Assembly (NCBI RefSeq): GCF_004088395.1
Contig: NZ_CP035107.1
Span: 1,503,001 to 1,567,000 of the forward strand
DNA: 64,000 bases
Reading direction: 5' to 3'
DNA from: Ornithobacterium rhinotracheale
Lineage (GTDB): Bacteria > Bacteroidota > Bacteroidia > Flavobacteriales > Weeksellaceae
Position 1 is the first letter of the stretch. Each line of letters opens with the position of its first letter. The position numbers were made by a program, and so were the translations under genes. The notes below the pieces were generated by a model that worked only from the letters and a program-made list of their open reading frames with translations, was not told the origin of the DNA and did no database searches. Of the stretch, positions 49,719 to 60,258 are shown piece after piece.

Positions 49719-50789
49719 TTATTTTACACTTTGAGACAAAACCCAATCTATCGGCAAATAGCTAAAAGCGATGTCGCCGTAGTCATTAACCTCGTATAAA
49801 ATTCCTAAATCATTGTTATCCAACTGAGCTAAAGATGAATATGCTGAAAATCCTGGATTTAGCACTTTTCCTTGGCTCCATGTGTTGCCATTGTCTGTGC
49901 TGTATTTTATGGTCATATTTTTACGATTCTTGCTGTCGTTTGCGTTTGAGAAAAACAGTAAATTTTGTTTTCCTACTTGATAGTCCAAAATGGCTCCGTT
50001 ACAAGCAGGATCTGGCAAGGCTTTTACCACCTCATCTCTCAACAATTTACCATTTGGTGCAAATTCATAGATTTTTCGACTTCCTAATCCTGCCACACGT
50101 GCATTTAACAAAATATTTCCGTTTGGCAAAGCGACAATATTGGTTTCATCTGCGGGCTGTACCGAACCTGTTAATAAATTCCATGAAACGCCATTGTTTT
50201 TAGAATAAAATATAAAAACACCTTTTTTTTGAAGGTCTACCAAAGTTTGGTAAATCGTTCCATCGGGTGCTTGGGTTGCACGCCCCGAAGTGATGAATTT
50301 AAAGTCTTTGTATGAATTTTCTGGAGCGATTTGTCTTGTAATATCGTAGGACTTGCTCCAAGTTTTGCCATTGTCGTGGCTGATTACATAATGTTGTTTA
50401 AAAATGTCTTTTTCATTTTTCAAATCCATATAATTGTAAAACAAGATAATATCTCCTGTTTTTTTATTCAAAACCATAGATGCATCTGATGCTGATTCTC
50501 CTTTCGGGAAATCCACAATGCTTTCTATATCACTCCATGTTTTACCGCCATCGGTGCTACGACGCGCCACGATGTTGATGTCGTCGTTATATTTCAAATC
50601 TCCACAACCATTCAAACGCTGATCGGCTACAGCAATCAAAGTTCCGTCTTGTGCTGTGATGAGCGAAGGGATTCTGTAGCAACCTCCATTTAAATTTTTA
50701 TCTTTATTGGTAAATAAAATGGTAGGCATTGGTTTGGCATTTTGTGCAAAGGTCATCGCGCTAGCAAGGAGCAATATAAATTTTTTCAT
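49719..50789 (-). CDS. Exo-alpha-sialidase (GH33)
   Basis: A 356-residue secreted enzyme with a signal peptide (MKKFILLLASAMTFAQ), the YRIP motif (38-41) with the arginine that binds the sialic-acid carboxylate, and four Asp boxes at residues 78-85, 137-144, 196-203 and 297-304 (STDGGKTW, SHDNGKTW, SKNNGVSW, STDNGNTW). It cleaves terminal sialic acid from host glycoproteins. Length suits a single-domain sialidase. It is separated by a terminator from the SusCD-type genes, but orientation and theme match the same locus. Confidence 0.9.
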   Translation of the reverse strand: MKKFILLLASAMTFAQNAKPMPTILFTNKDKNLNGGCYRIPSLITAQDGTLIAVADQRLNGCGDLKYNDDINIVARRSTDGGKTWSDIESIVDFPKGESASDASMVLNKKTGDIILFYNYMDLKNEKDIFKQHYVISHDNGKTWSKSYDITRQIAPENSYKDFKFITSGRATQAPDGTIYQTLVDLQKKGVFIFYSKNNGVSWNLLTGSVQPADETNIVALPNGNILLNARVAGLGSRKIYEFAPNGKLLRDEVVKALPDPACNGAILDYQVGKQNLLFFSNANDSKNRKNMTIKYSTDNGNTWSQGKVLNPGFSAYSSLAQLDNNDLGILYEVNDYGDIAFSYLPIDWVLSQSVK

Positions 50790-50902
50790 GTGTTATTTTG
50801 TTTAAAATTTTGGTGGACTAAGATACGAAATTTTAAATTGAAAAATTAGTTTTTTAAATCATGATAATTATCAATCGTGTTTTAATTTCATATTTAAATA
50901 AA

Positions 50903-50930
50903 AAATTCCGTAAAATAATTTACGGAATTT
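50903..50930 (-). terminator. Terminator after the M43-like lipoprotein gene
   Basis: AAATTCCGTAAA and TTTACGGAATTT form a perfect 12-bp stem with a four-base loop; on the minus strand a T-run follows. It ends the SusCD operon. Confidence 0.8.
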
Positions 50931-50938
50931 AATTCTAT

Positions 50939-52141
50939 TTACAATTTCATTTGCCTAAATGGACAGTCTTTCATCACCTGTTTTATTCTAAAGATTTGGT
51001 CTTTGCTTATCGTTCTCGAGGATGATATTTCATCCATTATATTAAACGAATCGTAATAATATATTTTATTTTTATTTCCATTTATAGGAAATGTTTTTTT
51101 CTGCAAAGTTATCTCTTTTCTAACATAAGAGTAGGTGTCTGGGCAATAATCTAAGTCATTGTTTTCCATTGGAGGATTTTCCTCATTATAATGCCCCGTG
51201 GGTAAAAGTCCGTAATACTTTCCTATGCTATAGGGGAAGGATTTACTGCCATATCCCTCTTTCATCTGGTAAATATCTCCATATGTTAGAGCAAAGCCAA
51301 CATATTCTGGTTTTATTTTTTTTATTTCATCTATACTTTTAACAACCTCCAAATCAAGCCCTTTAATTTTTGATGGATCTCCGAATGTGAATGCTGGAAC
51401 ACATGCATCTTCTCCTAACTTCCACATCTGAGTATTTAGTATCCAAACATTTAAATATTTTTTAGGCTCTTCGATTAAATTATCTGAAATGTAGTTGTAC
51501 AAATCATATTGACTGCTCATTATTTCTACATCTACTTTTACAAATTCTAATTTATGCACCTTAAATTTAATTCCAGAGTTGAAACTGCTAGGAGATTTAT
51601 TTACTTCATTGGCAAAGACTTTGTTGGTTTTATTCACAATGTCTTGAAGAAAATCTTTATTTAAATTTTTGGTATTATTTTTTGTTTCCTCAGTATATAG
51701 TGCATGAAAAATAATTGGCACAACTATCTCTTCATCATTGTTCACTACAGGTTCTGTCAATGCTACTTTAACCTCATTTGATGTTTTATCTCCCGCTGTA
51801 CAGGTAAAGGCTATGGAGTCTGCTTTGGCTTTTGTTGTGTAAGCCTCAGACAACTTTATTTTTTGCCCGTCAGATGATTTTATTTCAATTTTATCTAGGG
51901 GAACTCTATCGGCTAGCATTGGTACAAGTACTGTATCTTTAATCAAATAATAACATTTTACCTTAAATTTTAGCTCAGCCACGCCATCTGCAATTAATTG
52001 AGGGCTATTAGGAGATAGTTCGATTTTTGCTATTTTATCGAATCCAATAAAATCAATCGAATAGTCAGTTTCATCTTTGTTACAAGAATTGAGCATAAGC
52101 AATGCTATTATACTCAGTACAAAAAATTTTAAAAATTTCAT
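50939..52141 (-). CDS. M43-like lipoprotein with ruined zinc motif
   Basis: The 400-residue lipoprotein (MLNSCNKDETD, Cys at residue 20) has an N-terminal beta-domain. Its C-terminal region resembles the zinc-dependent metalloproteinase lipoproteins of Bacteroidota (NVWILNTQMWKLGEDACVPA, then SFNIMDEISSSRTISKDQIF). In active relatives the core reads HExGHYLGLLH. Here the aligned stretch is PYSIGKYYGLLP (303-314), so His, Glu and His are replaced by Tyr, Ser and Lys. I infer a binding protein without protease activity. It lies 12 bases downstream of susD. Confidence 0.65.
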   Translation of the reverse strand: MKFLKFFVLSIIALLMLNSCNKDETDYSIDFIGFDKIAKIELSPNSPQLIADGVAELKFKVKCYYLIKDTVLVPMLADRVPLDKIEIKSSDGQKIKLSEAYTTKAKADSIAFTCTAGDKTSNEVKVALTEPVVNNDEEIVVPIIFHALYTEETKNNTKNLNKDFLQDIVNKTNKVFANEVNKSPSSFNSGIKFKVHKLEFVKVDVEIMSSQYDLYNYISDNLIEEPKKYLNVWILNTQMWKLGEDACVPAFTFGDPSKIKGLDLEVVKSIDEIKKIKPEYVGFALTYGDIYQMKEGYGSKSFPYSIGKYYGLLPTGHYNEENPPMENNDLDYCPDTYSYVRKEITLQKKTFPINGNKNKIYYYDSFNIMDEISSSRTISKDQIFRIKQVMKDCPFRQMKL

Positions 52142-52153
52142 TTTTACTATATT

Positions 52154-53599
52154 TTAAAAGTTACCCCAGCCAGGGTTTTGTTCTATTTTATTATTTTGCA
52201 ACTCACCTGATTTCGGAATTGGCATACAAAATCTGAAATCCCCATTTGATAATTCAAAAAATTCTTTTTGGTCTTTTTTCTTGCCTACAGATTTATGTTT
52301 AAAGCCTTTTTGCAATCGAGTCAAATCAATCCATCTCATGCAGTAATCAAAGCAAAATTCTTTTCTGCGTTCAATCAAAATTTTATCCAATGTTGATAAA
52401 TTTTCTTTGGAAAGGTATTTATTATACCTTGAATCTGTAAAGACTTTTAATGCTCTTTTAGCATTCTCTTCATCACCTTTTCGGGCATAACTTTCAGCTA
52501 TAATCAATTGCATTTCGCTCGCAGTAAAGAAATCCCACTTACAATACGAGTATTGAAACTCTGACTCAAACTTCAAAATACCTTTATCCTTATTGAAATA
52601 TAAATCAGTTCTTTTATCGTTTTCATCAAATAAGCTAAATAATTCATCTGAGGCATATTGAAACATACCCCAAGCTGGCATCCCTACAAGATTAAAAATT
52701 CTATTTGTATCGTTGTACATAAACGATAATAAAGAATATGTCTTTTCTTTATTAATACCATAGCTTTCATTTTCCGTCGGATTTCTTGAAATTTCTTCTA
52801 AGCTAAGACGCCCTTCCATCGCTTTTTGAGCATGGGCAATTGCTTTCTCATAGTCTGTTGCTGCCTTTGCCCCCGAGTCTCCTTTATACAAATACACTTG
52901 GGCTAAAAGAGCGTGGACAATTTTCTTATCATAAAATATATTATATCCCTGTTTAGGTTTTGTTTTATAATTTAAAACTTCTTCTAGTTCATTTATAATA
53001 AAGTCGTAATTTTCCACCTGTGATTTTCTTGATTTATCGTAATCTCCAACTTTGTCTGGGTTTGTATTCAATGGTAGACCAAGACTATTATTGTGGTAAG
53101 GCGAAAAAAATTGGAGTAATCTAAAGAAGTTCCAAGCTCTTAATGTCTTAACTTCACCTTTTATAATATTTCTTTCATCTTCAGAAGCCTTTACTTTATC
53201 CAACTCGAACAAAACCATATTGTAGAATCCAATTGATTTAAATCCCGTTTTCCATATTTGCTCATTAATATCTGGGTGTTTCCAATCTTGAGATTTTTGA
53301 AAATCCCCTCTATTGTTTCTCCCCATGTAATTATCCAAATATTTTTCAAGATCATAATCATCGCTATAAAAGTGCGTAATTAAATAATCCTTATTGTCGC
53401 TAAAGAAAATTGGGACATTACTCAAGGCTTGTCTCGTATCGCCATCTTGAAAAGACTTTAGGTGTCCTCCTAAAAGAGACTTGACATCTTGGTAAGAACT
53501 AACTGTCATTACATTTTCTGGCTTTACATTTAAGTAATCTTGGCAAGAATAGATTGTAAATAAAGCCAATATTGCTATTATAATTTTTTTCATTTTCAC
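52154..53599 (-). CDS. SusD/RagB-family outer membrane lipoprotein
   Basis: The 481-residue protein has a lipoprotein signal (LALFTIYSCQDY, Cys at residue 19), SusD N-terminal strands (PENVMTVSSYQDVKSLLGGH) and TPR-like helices (KGEVKTLRAWNFFRLLQFFS, then IVHALLAQVYLYKGDSGAKA). The C-terminal part contains AESYARKGDEENAKRALKVF, LIERRKEFCFDYCMRWIDLT and MPIPKSGELQNN. SusD-type proteins sit on the cell surface over the SusC pore and bind glycans or peptides. The order SusC-SusD-lipoprotein is normal. Confidence 0.9.
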   Translation of the reverse strand: MKMKKIIIAILALFTIYSCQDYLNVKPENVMTVSSYQDVKSLLGGHLKSFQDGDTRQALSNVPIFFSDNKDYLITHFYSDDYDLEKYLDNYMGRNNRGDFQKSQDWKHPDINEQIWKTGFKSIGFYNMVLFELDKVKASEDERNIIKGEVKTLRAWNFFRLLQFFSPYHNNSLGLPLNTNPDKVGDYDKSRKSQVENYDFIINELEEVLNYKTKPKQGYNIFYDKKIVHALLAQVYLYKGDSGAKAATDYEKAIAHAQKAMEGRLSLEEISRNPTENESYGINKEKTYSLLSFMYNDTNRIFNLVGMPAWGMFQYASDELFSLFDENDKRTDLYFNKDKGILKFESEFQYSYCKWDFFTASEMQLIIAESYARKGDEENAKRALKVFTDSRYNKYLSKENLSTLDKILIERRKEFCFDYCMRWIDLTRLQKGFKHKSVGKKKDQKEFFELSNGDFRFCMPIPKSGELQNNKIEQNPGWGNF

Positions 53600-53603
53600 A
53601 GTA

Positions 53604-56600
53604 TTAAAAACCTATATTAATCATTAAATTGTAGCTTCTTGTATTTGGGTACCCTAAACTTCCCATGAGGGCTGGGTCTATTCCTTTATATTTAGTAATA
53701 GTAAATAGATTGTTGGCTCCGATGCTTATTCTAGCATTGTCTATCTGCATATTTTTAAGCCAATTTTGTGGCAAATTGTAACCAAATGATGTAAATGTAT
53801 TTCTTAAATAATCTCCTTTTTCTAGCATAGAATCGTACATGTATTCTCTATAAGCCACATTGTTATATGAAATTTCTGGCTTCAAAGCTTTGTCTCCTGG
53901 AGCTCTCCATCTTGATTTATCACTAATATGTCGATTTCTTGATGAAATTGAACTAAAGCCTTCAAACGAACGAATGTAATGTCCCATTTTAAATTCAAAA
54001 TTCATATTAAGAGACCACTCTCTCCAATTAAGACTTGTAGAAAATCCGCCTACAACTGGAGGAACAAAATCTCCCAAAAACTGAGGCGTAGGTGCCTTTA
54101 ATCCTAAAGTTACATTACTAAGTCTATCCATATCAAAAACATCTCCATTACCATCATAAACTAATGTATGCCCATTCTCTGGATCTACTCCAGCAAATCG
54201 ATAACCGAACCATCCTTGAACTGGATAATCTTTCACAAAATTACGATTACCACTACCTGAGCTTATAATAGGTAAAGATGCTAGATTTTCATAAAATGTT
54301 TCTGTAACTATGTTTTTATTTAGAGAAAGGTTTCCTCTTAATATCCACGATAAATCTCTTGTTTTTATAACTTTAGCCTCTAGATCAAACTCCCAACCTT
54401 TGTTTCTCAAATTAGCAACATTTTGAACTACGTCCTCTCGCCCAGAAGAAAGTGCCAGGGCTTTTCTATCCAATAAATCGTATACAAAATTATTATAGTA
54501 ATTCAGTCCAAAAATTAATCTTCTATTTAACCAAGATGATTCTACCCCTATGTTGAAATCTTTTTTCGTTTGCCATTTAACATTGGGATTTGCATACACA
54601 AACGAGGTTGGAATAATTATATTATCATAATCATATCTATTTTCAAATTTCATCAAAACAAACGGAAATGCGTTTTTATCTATACTTCCAGTATAGCCAA
54701 AACCTGCTCTCAAAGACAAATCATTTATAATCTCTGATTCAAAAAAATTCTCTTTAGAAACATTCCATTTCCCTGAGACATTCCATAGTGGTGTAAATTG
54801 ATTATCATTTCCAATAACATCTGATCCATCGTATCTCACAGAGCCACTTAACACATACTTATCCATATAAGAATAGGTTCCGTTAAAGAAAAAAGAAACT
54901 AATTTAGATTCAAATCTACCTGTATTCCCTAGGCTACTAAATGGGATTGTTCTCACATCTATTCCCTCTGGCAAAGCTGGGAACCCAATTATTCTATGTA
55001 ATTGATCAAAAATTGGAGAATAATTAAACGATGTATTGGTAATAGAGTGTGAAATTTCCTGCCCAGCAAATAAGTCTAAATAATGTTTTTGATTAATATT
55101 CAATCCATATTCAATGGTGTTTCTAAGCGTATAACTATTTCCATAAGAAGTCCCTTCGTTTAGAGAGCCTTTTACTTGCTCTGGCAGAATCTCAGAAACC
55201 GCAAAATTGTACCAATTATTCACAAAGTTTGTATAAGTTCCCTCTCCCTCTATCCTATTAGTATTATTACTTCTTGCACTTGCTATGCCTTGCGAAGCTA
55301 TAGACAGTCCTTTTATTGGCTTCCACTCTAATTTTGCTCTAACAGCACCTTCTAGGTATCTACTATTTGATTGATTTCTTTCTATTTCATTTTTAACATT
55401 TAGAGTAGACCATCTCAACCCGCTTCTTATTCTACTTTGAGTCATAGACCAACTTAAATCATATTCATTTGGCAATTCATACGGATTTGCATAGATGGCA
55501 TAAGTCAATGGATTTATAGCTGAAGCTGTACTAACATTATTTCTATAGGTACCAGACAAATCTAATTGCATTGATATTTTATCATTAATTTTATGATCAA
55601 TCCTTGAGCGCAATCTTAATCTTTTATAATCATTATTATACTCTATACCATTCTCTTTCAAATAGTTCACTGAATTATAAAATTGAGTCTTTTCCGTGCC
55701 ACCAGACATATTTGCATTTAACTGCATTGAATAACTGTTTCTATATAATTCTTTAAACCAATCTGTATTAATACTTCCCAATCTATCCAACTCTGCATCA
55801 AATGCTTGCTGAGAAATCAGCCCTCTGGAAAGCTCCCTCAAAAGAGAGGTTACTCTACCATATGTTGAAACCTCTAAATCGTTATAAACCTCTTTTTCAA
55901 ATTGAATTTTTTCTAATGAATTCATCATATTTAAATTACTTTTAGGCCTTTCATTTATACCAAAAGTTGCAGATACATTATACTTAGCCTTGCCAGCTTT
56001 CCCAGACTTGGTCTTAATTACGATTACCCCATTTGCAGCACGAGCTCCATAAATTGCACTTGCAGCCGCATCCTTCAATACAGTAATGCTTTCTATATCA
56101 TCGGGCGACAGATTCCCTATTCCTGATTGAAATAAAGATGGGTCTAAACTCCCTCCCAACGAATTTAAATTAGGAACCTCCCCTTGGAGCGGCATTCCAT
56201 CCACGATCCAAATTGGATCAGTATTCCCAATCAAAGAGTTTACACCCCTTACATGAATTTGAGCATCTGCACCTGGCCTTCCCGAAGTAGTTACAGATAC
56301 CCCCGATAAATTTCCAGCCAAGGCATTATCTATCGACTTAATATTCATCTTTTTAAGGTCTGATGATTGAAGCGTAGAAACACTCCCAGTCATCCTCTCT
56401 TTCCTAACCTTCTGGTAACCAGTAACAACAACCTCTTTCAACTCTTGAGATTGAAGATGCAAAACAATATTCATCTTAGGCTTAGCCTTTAATTTTAAAA
56501 TCTCAAGATTAGGGAAAGACACTTCAATAAATGAATTCTTAGGAACTGTTATTTCAAAATTCCCTTCTCCATCTGTTTCAACCTCTAAAGATTTTTCTTT

Positions 56601-56741
56601 CAAAGACTGAATCAAAGCTCCCACTACTGGCTCCTTATTTTCATCCACTACATTTCCTTGAATTGTAACAGACTGTGCTTTTGTGAAAATTTGAGCACTT
56701 GACACCAATGCTACAAATAAATAAAATAAAATTTTTCGCAT
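53604..56741 (-). CDS. SusC/RagA-family TonB-dependent transporter
   Basis: A 1045-residue outer membrane transporter with a signal peptide, a carboxypeptidase-regulatory-like domain (residues 25-95, QGNVVDENKEPVVGALIQSL), the TonB box region (KEVVVTGYQKV) and a plug with RGVNSLIGNTDPIWIVDGMP and DDIESITVLKDAAASAIYGA, which are SusC hallmarks. The barrel follows to a C-terminal aromatic residue (YNLMINIGF). It imports oligosaccharides or glycopeptides handed over by SusD. Four bases separate it from susD. Confidence 0.93.
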   Translation of the reverse strand: MRKILFYLFVALVSSAQIFTKAQSVTIQGNVVDENKEPVVGALIQSLKEKSLEVETDGEGNFEITVPKNSFIEVSFPNLEILKLKAKPKMNIVLHLQSQELKEVVVTGYQKVRKERMTGSVSTLQSSDLKKMNIKSIDNALAGNLSGVSVTTSGRPGADAQIHVRGVNSLIGNTDPIWIVDGMPLQGEVPNLNSLGGSLDPSLFQSGIGNLSPDDIESITVLKDAAASAIYGARAANGVIVIKTKSGKAGKAKYNVSATFGINERPKSNLNMMNSLEKIQFEKEVYNDLEVSTYGRVTSLLRELSRGLISQQAFDAELDRLGSINTDWFKELYRNSYSMQLNANMSGGTEKTQFYNSVNYLKENGIEYNNDYKRLRLRSRIDHKINDKISMQLDLSGTYRNNVSTASAINPLTYAIYANPYELPNEYDLSWSMTQSRIRSGLRWSTLNVKNEIERNQSNSRYLEGAVRAKLEWKPIKGLSIASQGIASARSNNTNRIEGEGTYTNFVNNWYNFAVSEILPEQVKGSLNEGTSYGNSYTLRNTIEYGLNINQKHYLDLFAGQEISHSITNTSFNYSPIFDQLHRIIGFPALPEGIDVRTIPFSSLGNTGRFESKLVSFFFNGTYSYMDKYVLSGSVRYDGSDVIGNDNQFTPLWNVSGKWNVSKENFFESEIINDLSLRAGFGYTGSIDKNAFPFVLMKFENRYDYDNIIIPTSFVYANPNVKWQTKKDFNIGVESSWLNRRLIFGLNYYNNFVYDLLDRKALALSSGREDVVQNVANLRNKGWEFDLEAKVIKTRDLSWILRGNLSLNKNIVTETFYENLASLPIISSGSGNRNFVKDYPVQGWFGYRFAGVDPENGHTLVYDGNGDVFDMDRLSNVTLGLKAPTPQFLGDFVPPVVGGFSTSLNWREWSLNMNFEFKMGHYIRSFEGFSSISSRNRHISDKSRWRAPGDKALKPEISYNNVAYREYMYDSMLEKGDYLRNTFTSFGYNLPQNWLKNMQIDNARISIGANNLFTITKYKGIDPALMGSLGYPNTRSYNLMINIGF

Positions 56742-56960
56742 AATTCAATAGCTTTCATAAAAATAATTATCTACCGCAAATTTATATATTAATACATAAT
56801 AATAAAAAAAAAAACTATAGTTTAACAATAACAACAAACTACTCCTGAATAATCAATCTTACAAAAATTCAAAAAACGACATCAAAAATAAAAAACTCAC
56901 TAAATTATAAAATTATTGAAATCACAATAGATTTTCATACATTTATAAAAAAATACCCCC

Positions 56961-59512
56961 ATGCATAGATTTTTCTTTTTACTAAATGTTTTAATCATGA
57001 GTCTAAGCTTTTCTCAGAAACGCATTACACTCAATCAAGATTGGCAATTTTCTGAAATTAATTCCCAAAAATGGTATAAAACCGACATTCCTACCTCGGT
57101 GCAACATTCTCTAATTCAGCATAAAATTTTACCACCACCTTACAAAGGCACCAACGAAGAAAAGATACAATGGGTGGAAGATAAAGATTGGATTTTTATA
57201 AAAGATTTTGAAATTCAGGCTGATGACTTGAAATTCCCCAACATTCTTCTGCAACTCACGGGACTTGATACTTTTGCAGATGTTTTCCTGAATGAACATA
57301 AAATTCTGCACGCACAAAATATGTTTGTGCCGCACAATATCTCTGTCAAAAAGTATTTAAAAGCAGGAAAAAATACACTCAAAATCAAATTTTATTCACC
57401 TATCAAATACAACAAAACTAAACGACTAGCAGCGGGCTTTGAATATCCTGCCGATAACGATCATCGCACAGAAAAAGTAAGTGTTTATTCCCGCAAAGCC
57501 CCCTATCATTTTGGGTGGGATTGGGGAATCCGCATTGTACAAATGGGCATTTGGCGTCCCGTTTATCTTCAATTTTTAAACGAAGCCTACATCACTGATT
57601 ACTTTGTGGAACAAAAGGAAGTTTCGGAGGAAAAAGCCGTGATACAAAATCATTTACAAATTAACTCCGACAAAGATTTTAAGGCTAATATCGTTTTAAA
57701 TATTCGAGAAAATGGAAAAACTATAAGTAGCATAAAACGCAGTTTTGACATCGTAAAAGGCTCTAATTCTTTTTTACTCCCCATCGATTTAAACCAGCCA
57801 AAACTCTGGCAACCCAATGGCTGGGGAAAGCAAAATTTGTATGATTTTTCTATCGAAATTAAAAACAAGAATAAAACTATTAGCTCTAAAATTCACAAAA
57901 TTGGTATTAGAAAAATTGAACTCGTACGAGAAAAAGAACCCAAGGGCGAAAGTTTTTATTTTAAAGTAAATGGCTATCCGATTTTTGCCAAAGGTGCCAA
58001 TTACATTCCCGGCGAAACGCTTACAGCTCAGCAAGACTCGGCTTACTACGAACGATTGTTTAAAAATACAGTCGCCGCCAATATGAACATGTTAAGAGTT
58101 TGGGGTGGCGGCATTTACGAAAACGATTATTTCTATGAACTTGCCGATCGCTATGGCATTCTCATTTGGCAAGATTTTATGTTTGCATGCACGCCTTACC
58201 CAAGCAATTCGGCATTTCTCGACAATGTGGAAGAAGAAGCCATCAGCAATATCAAACGCCTGCGCAACTATGCTTGCGTGGCTCTCTGGTGTGGCAACAA
58301 CGAGGTGGAAGAATCCATTAAATATTGGGGATTTGAAAAGCGTGTCCCTGCCGATGCATACCAAAATTTCTTTCACTCCTACGACCAAATTTTCAAAACG
58401 CTTCTCCCCGATTTAGTCAAAAAATACGCACCCGAAACGCCTTACATCCACGGCTCGCCACTCATTGCCAACTGGGGCGACCTGCCACTTGGGCTTATGG
58501 GGATTCGCACTACTGGGGCGTTTGGTATGGCCGTCAGCCATTTGAAATTTTAGACAAAAATGTACCAAGATTTATGAGTGAATTTGGGTTCCAAGCTTTT
58601 CCAGAAGAAAAAACGCTCCGCACTTTTGCCGATGAAAAAGATTTTGCCCTAAACTCTAAAGTGATGCAAGCACACCAAAAAAGTAGCACGGGCAACGATG
58701 CCATAAAAGAATACATGGAACGCTACTACCGAATGCCCGAAAACTTTTCGGATTTTGTGTACTTAGGGCTTGTGCTCCAAGGCGAAGGTATGAAAAAAGG
58801 CATGCTCGCTCATCGTAGAAATCGCCCGTATTGCATGGGCTCGCTATATTGGCAACTCAACGATAGCTGGCCAGTGGTTTCGTGGTCGAGCGTGGATTAT
58901 TACAACAACTGGAAAGCACTGCACTACAAGGCACGCGAAGCCTTTGCACCAATCACCGTGGATGCCTACCAAAACTCGGATACCCAAAAATATGATTTTT
59001 ATATATTTTCTGATGAATTAAAAAGTATTCCAAAAGCGAATTTGGAAGTAAAACTCATGGATTTCTCGGGAAAAATCCTCAAAAAATGGAATTTCCCGAC
59101 CGATGTTTTAGCCAACCAAACTCAAAAAGTTGCGAGCTTAAACCTCAAGGATATTGCTGACGAAAAAACCATGAAAAATGCTTTTTTAGTATTAAATTTA
59201 AAAGACCAAAAAGGTAAAACTTTAGCTCAAGACAATTTCTATTTCTTGCCCGTGAAAGAGCTGAATTTACCTAAAAATCAAATCCATACAAAACTTAAAT
59301 TTAAAAACGGAAAATATTATTTAAAACTTAAAACCGATAAATTGGCTAAAAATGTATTTGTAGAGATCCCGATTTTGGGCGTTCAGTTTAGCGATAATTT
59401 CTTTGATTTATTGCCAAACGAAACCAAAATCATCGAAATTTCTTCGCCTGAATTAAACGAAATTCATCCACCAACAATCAAAATCAGACAAGTGCGAGAC
59501 ACCTATCGATAA
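56961..59512 (+). pseudogene. GH2 beta-mannosidase disrupted by a frameshift
   Basis: Two frames together encode a full-length family 2 beta-mannosidase. The first (56961-58553) has a signal peptide, the galactose-binding-like domain, and the catalytic start WRVFGGGIYEN-type stretch (MLRVWGGGIYENDYFYELAD), with CVALWCGNNEVEES holding the acid/base Glu. The second continues in the next frame (about 58500 onward, GDSHYWGVWYGRQPFEILDK, FMSEFGFQAFPEEK with the nucleophile Glu, then CMGSLYWQLNDSWPVVSW). The break is near 58485-58505 and fits loss of one base. It would remove mannose from N-glycan cores. Confidence 0.85.
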
Positions 59513-59531
59513 GCCTACTTTTACCTAATAC

Positions 59532-59567
59532 AATTTAGTATATTCGCTTAAAATTTAGTATATTCGC
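59532..59567 (+). repeat. Duplicated 16-bp promoter-like repeat before pssA
   Basis: AATTTAGTATATTCGC occurs at 59532-59547 and 59552-59567, 20 bases apart, ending 4 bases before the pssA ATG. Each copy holds TATATTCG, close to TAnnTTTG. Confidence 0.7.
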
Positions 59568-59571
59568 ATTT

Positions 59572-60258
59572 ATGCAAATTACAAAACACATACCCAACGC
59601 ACTCACACTGAGCAATTTGTTTAGTGGCTGTTTGGCAATATTTATTTTAGATACAAGTGTTTTTCCGCTGGAATACGCTTTTTTGTGTATAATTTACAGT
59701 TTGATTGCCGATTTTTTTGATGGGCTCACGGCTCGCTGGTTTCATGCACAATCGCCCATTGGCTTGCAATTAGATTCCTTGGCAGACATGGTGAGTTTTG
59801 GGGTATTCCCTGGATTTTTGTTGTTTTACACGGCTGAATCAAATCATATTTTCCCTTATGAGAATTTCATTATTTTCTCAATAATTTTGGCATCGGCATA
59901 TCGTTTAGCCAAATTCAATATCGATACCGAGCAAAGCTACTATTTCAAAGGGCTTGCCACGCCTGCCAACACAATTTTGTGCATCGGCATGTATTATTTA
60001 GCCATGGAATTTCCGTGGTTTCAGCAAAGTTGGGTTTTGGTTATCTTCAGCTTAATTTCAAGCTATCTTTTGGTATCGAATTTGCCCCTATTTTCATTAA
60101 AATTTAAAGGCGTAAACGCTAAAAAACTCACGCCACACATTGCCTTGGCAGTCATTGCTATTTTGCTTTTTATCATAATGAGCAATGCCGCCTTGGCACC
60201 AATTATTTTAGTCTATATTTTACTTTCAATTATATTTAAAAATTATTTTGTATCATGA
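59572..60258 (+). CDS. pssA: CDP-diacylglycerol--serine O-phosphatidyltransferase
   Basis: The 228-residue membrane protein has the CDP-alcohol phosphotransferase motif DG-x2-AR-x8-G-x3-D-x3-D, visible as DGLTARWFHAQSP and GLQLDSLADM (residues about 47-70). About six transmembrane helices follow. It condenses CDP-diacylglycerol with serine, the first step to phosphatidylethanolamine. It overlaps the exonuclease gene by 4 bases (ATGA). The short length is normal for the Bacteroidota/Firmicutes type. Confidence 0.88.
   Translation: MQITKHIPNALTLSNLFSGCLAIFILDTSVFPLEYAFLCIIYSLIADFFDGLTARWFHAQSPIGLQLDSLADMVSFGVFPGFLLFYTAESNHIFPYENFIIFSIILASAYRLAKFNIDTEQSYYFKGLATPANTILCIGMYYLAMEFPWFQQSWVLVIFSLISSYLLVSNLPLFSLKFKGVNAKKLTPHIALAVIAILLFIIMSNAALAPIILVYILLSIIFKNYFVS

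Noticed and set aside
58485-58560. Programmed frameshift in beta-mannosidase
   Set aside because: No X XXY YYZ heptamer lies at the junction, and GH2 enzymes are not known to use recoding.
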